Positions 6,545 to 9,508 of a stretch of 9,508 bases of DNA are shown here, piece after piece. The position numbers were made by a program, and so were the translations under genes. The DNA comes from Oscillospiraceae bacterium (GTDB taxonomy: Bacteria; Bacillota; Clostridia; Oscillospirales; Butyricicoccaceae). Where the stretch lies: positions 1 to 9,508 of the forward strand of contig CADBTM010000010.1 in NCBI GenBank assembly GCA_902797555.1, written 5' to 3'. The notes under the pieces are model-generated. The model did no database searches. It was not told the origin of the DNA and saw only the letters and a program-made list of their open reading frames with translations. The first letter of the stretch is position 1. Each line of letters starts with the position of its first letter.

Positions 6545-6898
6545 ATGGTCACCCTGTCCGCTGAAGAAAAACGCGCTCTCTGCAACATCATGGCAGAGCA
6601 CCTTCCCAAGATCCGTGAGCTTTTGGGGGCAACGCAGGAGGTCTTCGGTGAGTTATGCGGGCTTTCCCGTATCACGATCTCCCGGATCGAAAATGGCTCG
6701 GCTCGGATGAACTGGGGTCATCTGACCTCCATCATGTTTGTCTGCGCCTGCAACCGTCGCACCAAAGAGTATTTCTACGCAAACAACATTCTGGGCACCC
6801 GCTTCCTGCAGTTCATTCAGCAAAAGGATGCCAACATCCCGCCCGAGACCAACATCGTGGTGGATCTGGAGGCCCTGCGGGCATACGCCGGAAAGTAA
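6545..6898 (+). CDS. Small XRE-family helix-turn-helix transcriptional regulator
   Basis: A 117-residue DNA-binding protein. The helix-turn-helix is at about residues 20-66: LPKIRELLGATQEVFGELCGLSRITISRIENG, seen as KIRELLGATQEVFGEL (22-37) and GLSRITISRIENG (39-51), the latter being the typical recognition helix. The C-terminal 45 residues (EYFYANNILGTRFLQFIQQ and beyond) match no sensor domain I recognise and may mediate dimerisation. I chose the ATG at 6545 because it begins just before the conserved part and the promoter start point is near 6493; the open frame back to 6458 starts inside the promoter. The ribosome binding site is poor (AAAGAGAG, about 9 bases away), which suggests low expression; an in-frame TTG at 6536 is less likely. 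It is a single-gene unit ending at a terminator. Dense inverted repeats upstream suggest autoregulation (inference). Its targets are unknown; the cell-wall genes on both sides are candidates. Confidence 0.85.
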   Translation: MVTLSAEEKRALCNIMAEHLPKIRELLGATQEVFGELCGLSRITISRIENGSARMNWGHLTSIMFVCACNRRTKEYFYANNILGTRFLQFIQQKDANIPPETNIVVDLEALRAYAGK

Positions 6899-6942
6899 GC
6901 TGTTGCACACCGCCAAAACAAAAAGGGGAAAAAGAGAGACAT

Positions 6943-6966
6943 AAGCCGCCGGAATCATGACGGCTT
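6943..6966. repeat. Short hairpin in the 3' untranslated region of the XRE gene
   Basis: AAGCCG (6943-6948) and CGGCTT (6961-6966) can form a 6-bp stem over a 12-base loop, 11 bases before the start of the main terminator stem. No T-run follows, so it is not itself a terminator; it may protect the 3' end or be chance. Confidence 0.3.
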
Positions 6967-6974
6967 TGAAGGGT

Positions 6975-7016
6975 ATGCCGTCTGAAAGGGTTCTTTCAGA
7001 CGGTATTTATTTTTTT
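6975..7016 (+). terminator. Strong intrinsic terminator after the XRE gene
   Basis: A perfect 11-bp stem, CCGTCTGAAAG (6978-6988) with CTTTCAGACGG (6993-7003), closes a GGTT loop and is followed by TATTTA and seven T residues (7010-7016). It ends the XRE transcript and insulates the next operon, whose -35 box starts 2 bases later. The left arm contains the 12-mer ATGCCGTCTGAA (6975-6986), identical to the neisserial DNA uptake sequence, probably by chance. Confidence 0.92.
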
Positions 7017-7017
7017 C

Positions 7018-7046
7018 GTGACATTGGGTGCAAGCCGTGATACAAT
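7018..7046 (+). promoter_or_regulatory. Promoter of the serine hydrolase/NagZ operon
   Basis: GTGACA (7018-7023), a 17-base spacer and TACAAT (7041-7046), each one mismatch from consensus. The start point should be near 7053, leaving a leader of about 26 bases. It begins directly after the terminator's T-run. Confidence 0.75.
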
Positions 7047-7048
7047 AC

Positions 7049-7059
7049 ATGCAAAGCAT
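7049..7059. promoter_or_regulatory. Small palindrome at the expected start point, possible operator
   Basis: ATGC, AAA, GCAT form a short dyad just after the -10 box and before the ribosome binding site. The location fits a repressor site, but four-base arms are weak evidence. Confidence 0.2.
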
Positions 7060-7062
7060 CCC

Positions 7063-7070
7063 AAAGGAGG
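7063..7070 (+). promoter_or_regulatory. Ribosome binding site fixing the serine hydrolase start
   Basis: AAAGGAGG lies 8 bases before the ATG at 7079. The earlier in-frame ATG at 7028 falls inside the promoter spacer and is excluded. Confidence 0.9.
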
Positions 7071-7078
7071 TACTTATC

Positions 7079-8512
7079 ATGGAAAATGAAGCTCTGCTGA
7101 CAGCGGCATTGGACAAGGCGCTGGAGCGCATCCACCGGGAGACCGGCCTTGTGGGCGGTGTGGTGGACGTGATCCGGGGCGGAAAGGTGGTCTACACCTA
7201 TCACTATGGCTATGCCGACCGGGAAAACAAGATCGCGCCCGATCAGGACACCCTTTTTGACGTGGCCTCCACCTCAAAGGCGTGGACGGTGATGCTGGCC
7301 GCCAAATGCGTGGACGACGGGCTGATCGGCTGGGACGACCCCATTCAGAAGGCGATCCCATGGTTCACCATGCCCGATCCCTACGAGGGCGCACATCTGT
7401 CCATGCGGGATCTGGCGTCCCACCGCAGCGGACAGCCGGGACACGACCTTCTCCGGGAAAAGATCCTGGGCGACCGGGAAAACCTCACCCGCAAGACCGC
7501 GCTTCTGGAATCCAACGTGGGCTTCCGCAGCAAATACCAGTACAACAACCACATGTTCATCGTGCTCGGCTATGTGGTGGAGCAGCTGAGAGGCGGCATG
7601 CTGTGGGAGGATCAGATCGTCAAATACATCGCCGAGCCTCTGGGCATCGACCCCATCCGCTTCCGCGGGATGAACACCGATATGACCGGCATCGTCGAGG
7701 CGCTGCCTTACCACAGCGACGGCTATGTGGCCACCCGCTGCGGCCGCGCCAACAACTATCACAGCGCCCCCTGCGGCGGCATCCGCATCTCCATGAAGAA
7801 CAAGGCCAAATGGATCGCCGCCATGAGCCGGGGCGGCGTTACCCCCGACGGCGGACGGCTGTGCTCGGAGGAGCAGTACCGTCAGATCATCGCGCCGGTG
7901 ATCTCCGCCCCCGAGGAGGACTGCTACTGGCTGAAAAACTCCAGCTACAGTCAGGCGTGGATCAACGCCGACTATAAGGGCAACAACGTGATCTTCCACT
8001 CCGGAGGACTGTCGGGCTTTTTGACCCAGGTGGGCTTTGTGCCCGGTCAGGACTGCGGCTATGCCCTCAGCTTCAACACCGGCGGCACCCCCGCCCATAT
8101 GGTGGCCCGGGCCATCGTGCTGGATACGCTGCTCTACGGCAAGCCGGAGGACAGCTATGACTATATGATCGATCCGTGGCTGCGCGACCGGGACGAGAGA
8201 CGGGCAAAGCTGGAGGCCAAGGGCTTTGGCAAGCCGGTCACCGCCCAAACCCATCCCGATCTGGCGGGCACCTATCGCCATCCCGCCTATGAGGAGCTGG
8301 AGATCCGGCAGGAGGAAAACGGCCGTCTGCGTCTGGTCTACGGCGACTTTGCCGCGTGGCTCCAGCAGGAGGCCGACGGGAGCATCACCGGCTATGCCGG
8401 CGCCCCCGACGTGCTCAGCCCCAACACGGTGGAGCTTTTCCTTGAGGGACGCGACGTGCGCATCCGCACGGAGGACAGCGACCTCAAGCTGCTGTTCAAA
8501 CGGGAGGAATAA
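7079..8512 (+). CDS. Beta-lactamase-fold serine hydrolase, cytosolic, possible muropeptide amidase
   Basis: A 477-residue protein of the beta-lactamase/class C penicillin-binding-protein superfamily. All three active-site motifs are present: SxxK with Ser64 and Lys67 (STSK), YxN with Tyr155 and Asn157 (YNN), and the KTG-equivalent His307-Ser-Gly309 (HSGG). The catalytic domain spans about 5-355. Residues 393-475 (AGTYRHPAYEELEI and on) resemble the small beta-barrel domain often fused to such hydrolases (DUF3471-like). No signal peptide or membrane anchor is seen, so it should act in the cytosol, unlike true beta-lactamases and penicillin-binding proteins. Family members include esterases, D-aminopeptidases and the B. 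subtilis muropeptide amidase AmiE. The tight linkage to a NagZ-like gene (2-base gap, coupled translation) makes an AmiE-like amidase acting on MurNAc-peptides the most attractive guess. Resistance to beta-lactams should not be assumed. Confidence 0.9.
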   Translation: MENEALLTAALDKALERIHRETGLVGGVVDVIRGGKVVYTYHYGYADRENKIAPDQDTLFDVASTSKAWTVMLAAKCVDDGLIGWDDPIQKAIPWFTMPDPYEGAHLSMRDLASHRSGQPGHDLLREKILGDRENLTRKTALLESNVGFRSKYQYNNHMFIVLGYVVEQLRGGMLWEDQIVKYIAEPLGIDPIRFRGMNTDMTGIVEALPYHSDGYVATRCGRANNYHSAPCGGIRISMKNKAKWIAAMSRGGVTPDGGRLCSEEQYRQIIAPVISAPEEDCYWLKNSSYSQAWINADYKGNNVIFHSGGLSGFLTQVGFVPGQDCGYALSFNTGGTPAHMVARAIVLDTLLYGKPEDSYDYMIDPWLRDRDERRAKLEAKGFGKPVTAQTHPDLAGTYRHPAYEELEIRQEENGRLRLVYGDFAAWLQQEADGSITGYAGAPDVLSPNTVELFLEGRDVRIRTEDSDLKLLFKREE

Positions 8513-8514
8513 CC

Positions 8515-9507
8515 ATGAAACAGCTTTTGGCATCCATGTCTCTGGCGCAAAAGGTGGGTCAGCTTTTCCTGATCCGCTGCCCCCAGGAGAATGAGACCGA
8601 GGCGGTGGCCTGCTTCCAGCCCGCCGGACTGGTGCTTTTTTCGGTGGACTTTGAAAACCGCACCGCGCAGCAGTGTCTGGAGCGGGTGCAGGCCATGCAG
8701 GAGGCGTCCCTCATCCCCATGGTGGTCTCTGCCGACGAGGAGGGCGGAACGGTCTGCCGGGTAAGCCGTCAGCCCGCCCTGCGGGAGAGCAAGTTCCCCT
8801 CCCCCCGGGAGCTGTATGCCGCCGGGAAATGGGAGGCGGTGGAGGCCGACGCCGAGGAAAAGTGCGCTCTGCTGAAAAGCGTGGGCGTCAACGTCAATCT
8901 GGCGCCGGTGTGCGACCTGTCCGACGATCCCGAGCATTTCATCTATCAGCGCGCTGTCTCCGGCGACCCCAAGCTGGCCTCGTCCTTTGTCAAACGGGTG
9001 GTCACCCTGTCGGAGAGCCGGGGCGTGGGCACCGTGCTCAAGCATTTTCCCGGCTATGGCGGCAACGCCGACACCCATGTGGGCATGTCCCGGGACGGTC
9101 GCAGCCTCAAGGAATTCCGGGAAAAGGATCTGGTGCCCTTTGCCGCCGGCATCGAGGCGGGCTGCGGCGCGATCATGATGTCCCACAATATCATCGTCTG
9201 TCTCGATCCCCGCAACCCTGCGTCCCTGTCCCCCAGAATGCACGACTTTTTGCGGGCGGAGATGAAGTTTGACGGGGTGGTGATCACCGACGATCTGAAG
9301 ATGGACGCCGTCAGCCAGTATTGGGACGCGGGCGAGGCCGCCGTGCAGGCTGTCCTTGCGGGCAACGATCTGCTGTGCGCCAGCCAGTGGGAGGTGCAGC
9401 TTCCCGCCGTCCTCCGCGCTGCCGAAAACGGCCAGCTCCCTCAGGAGCGGCTGGATCAGGCCGTCCTCCGCGTCCTCAATTGGAAGCACAAGCTGGGATT
9501 GATCTGA
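8515..9507 (+). CDS. nagZ: GH3 beta-N-acetylhexosaminidase, NagZ-like, cytosolic
   Basis: A 330-residue single-domain glycoside hydrolase family 3 enzyme, expected to remove N-acetylglucosamine from GlcNAc-MurNAc(-peptide) fragments. Key motifs: ADEEGG (73-78; DQEGG is common), LKHFPGYGG (175-183), the NagZ-type catalytic dyad Asp186-x-His188 in DTH, and VVITDDLKMDAV (255-266) with presumed nucleophile Asp259. The Asp-His dyad separates NagZ-type enzymes from GH3 beta-glucosidases. The length resembles cytoplasmic Gram-negative NagZ (about 340) and not the much longer secreted B. subtilis enzyme; there is no signal peptide and no C-terminal domain. The ATG at 8515 is 2 bases past the previous stop, with GGGAGG 7 bases upstream, inside the preceding gene. 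The stop is one base from the window end, so any further operon genes are not visible. Confidence 0.92.
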   Translation: MKQLLASMSLAQKVGQLFLIRCPQENETEAVACFQPAGLVLFSVDFENRTAQQCLERVQAMQEASLIPMVVSADEEGGTVCRVSRQPALRESKFPSPRELYAAGKWEAVEADAEEKCALLKSVGVNVNLAPVCDLSDDPEHFIYQRAVSGDPKLASSFVKRVVTLSESRGVGTVLKHFPGYGGNADTHVGMSRDGRSLKEFREKDLVPFAAGIEAGCGAIMMSHNIIVCLDPRNPASLSPRMHDFLRAEMKFDGVVITDDLKMDAVSQYWDAGEAAVQAVLAGNDLLCASQWEVQLPAVLRAAENGQLPQERLDQAVLRVLNWKHKLGLI

Positions 9508-9508
9508 G

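Noticed and set aside
6505..6564. A 19-codon frame overlapping the start of the XRE gene, a possible leader peptide
   Set aside because: No ribosome binding site, no attenuator-like hairpins after it and no unusual codon run.
7274..8533. A 419-codon minus-strand frame opposite the serine hydrolase
   Set aside because: Shadow frame with biased composition; the plus strand holds all three catalytic motifs.
8392..9489. A 365-codon minus-strand frame opposite the NagZ-like gene
   Set aside because: Shadow frame; GH3 motifs are on the plus strand.
1..9508. Defence islands, prophage, IS elements, CRISPR arrays, riboswitches, tRNAs
   Set aside because: No transposase, integrase, Cas, phage structural gene, spaced direct repeats or recognisable RNA fold was seen; all gaps between genes are under about 215 bases.

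Overview
The window looks like ordinary chromosomal DNA from an anaerobic, probably gut-associated clostridium (Oscillospiraceae-like Bacillota). This is an inference from the GC-rich coding sequence set against AT-rich intergenic gaps, GGAGG-type ribosome binding sites, sigma-A-type promoters, a SpoVB/YtgP-type flippase, and a secreted papain-family protease carrying a domain like the 'atrophied' bacterial Ig fold. I see no phage, plasmid, IS element, CRISPR array, tRNA or rRNA.

Layout. (1) 1-571 (+): the 3' end of aspS, ending at a strong hairpin terminator (581-612) that also faces the convergent minus-strand operon. (2) 4532-620 (-): a three-gene operon of an alpha/beta hydrolase of the monoacylglycerol lipase/lysophospholipase type, a small cytosolic C39-like cysteine peptidase, and a large secreted C1 (papain) cysteine peptidase. 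The last two overlap by 4 bp (ATGA). (3) 4533-4693: a divergent promoter region with two near mirror-image promoters and a small palindrome between their -35 boxes. (4) 4694-6334 (+): a polytopic lipid II/oligosaccharide flippase of the MurJ (YtgP)/SpoVB group. (5) 6335-6544: a very AT-rich regulatory island with several nested inverted repeats and a near-consensus promoter, driving a small XRE-type regulator (6545-6898). (6) 6943-7016: an extra hairpin, then a strong terminator. (7) 7018-9507 (+): a promoter and a two-gene operon of a cytosolic beta-lactamase-fold serine hydrolase and a compact GH3 NagZ-like beta-N-acetylhexosaminidase, only 2 nt apart.

How the parts may work together. The last two genes recall the Bacillus subtilis muropeptide-rescue pair AmiE (beta-lactamase-fold amidase) and NagZ. 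Here neither protein has a signal peptide and NagZ is short, as in the cytoplasmic Gram-negative route. With the flippase nearby, the plus-strand half has a cell-wall theme. The minus-strand operon pairs a surface or secreted protease with two cytosolic hydrolases, and no substrate is evident. I do not see a clearly new multi-gene system. The best leads are the AT-rich control region of the XRE gene, the cytosolic amidase-like/NagZ pair, and the translationally coupled pair of unrelated cysteine peptidases.
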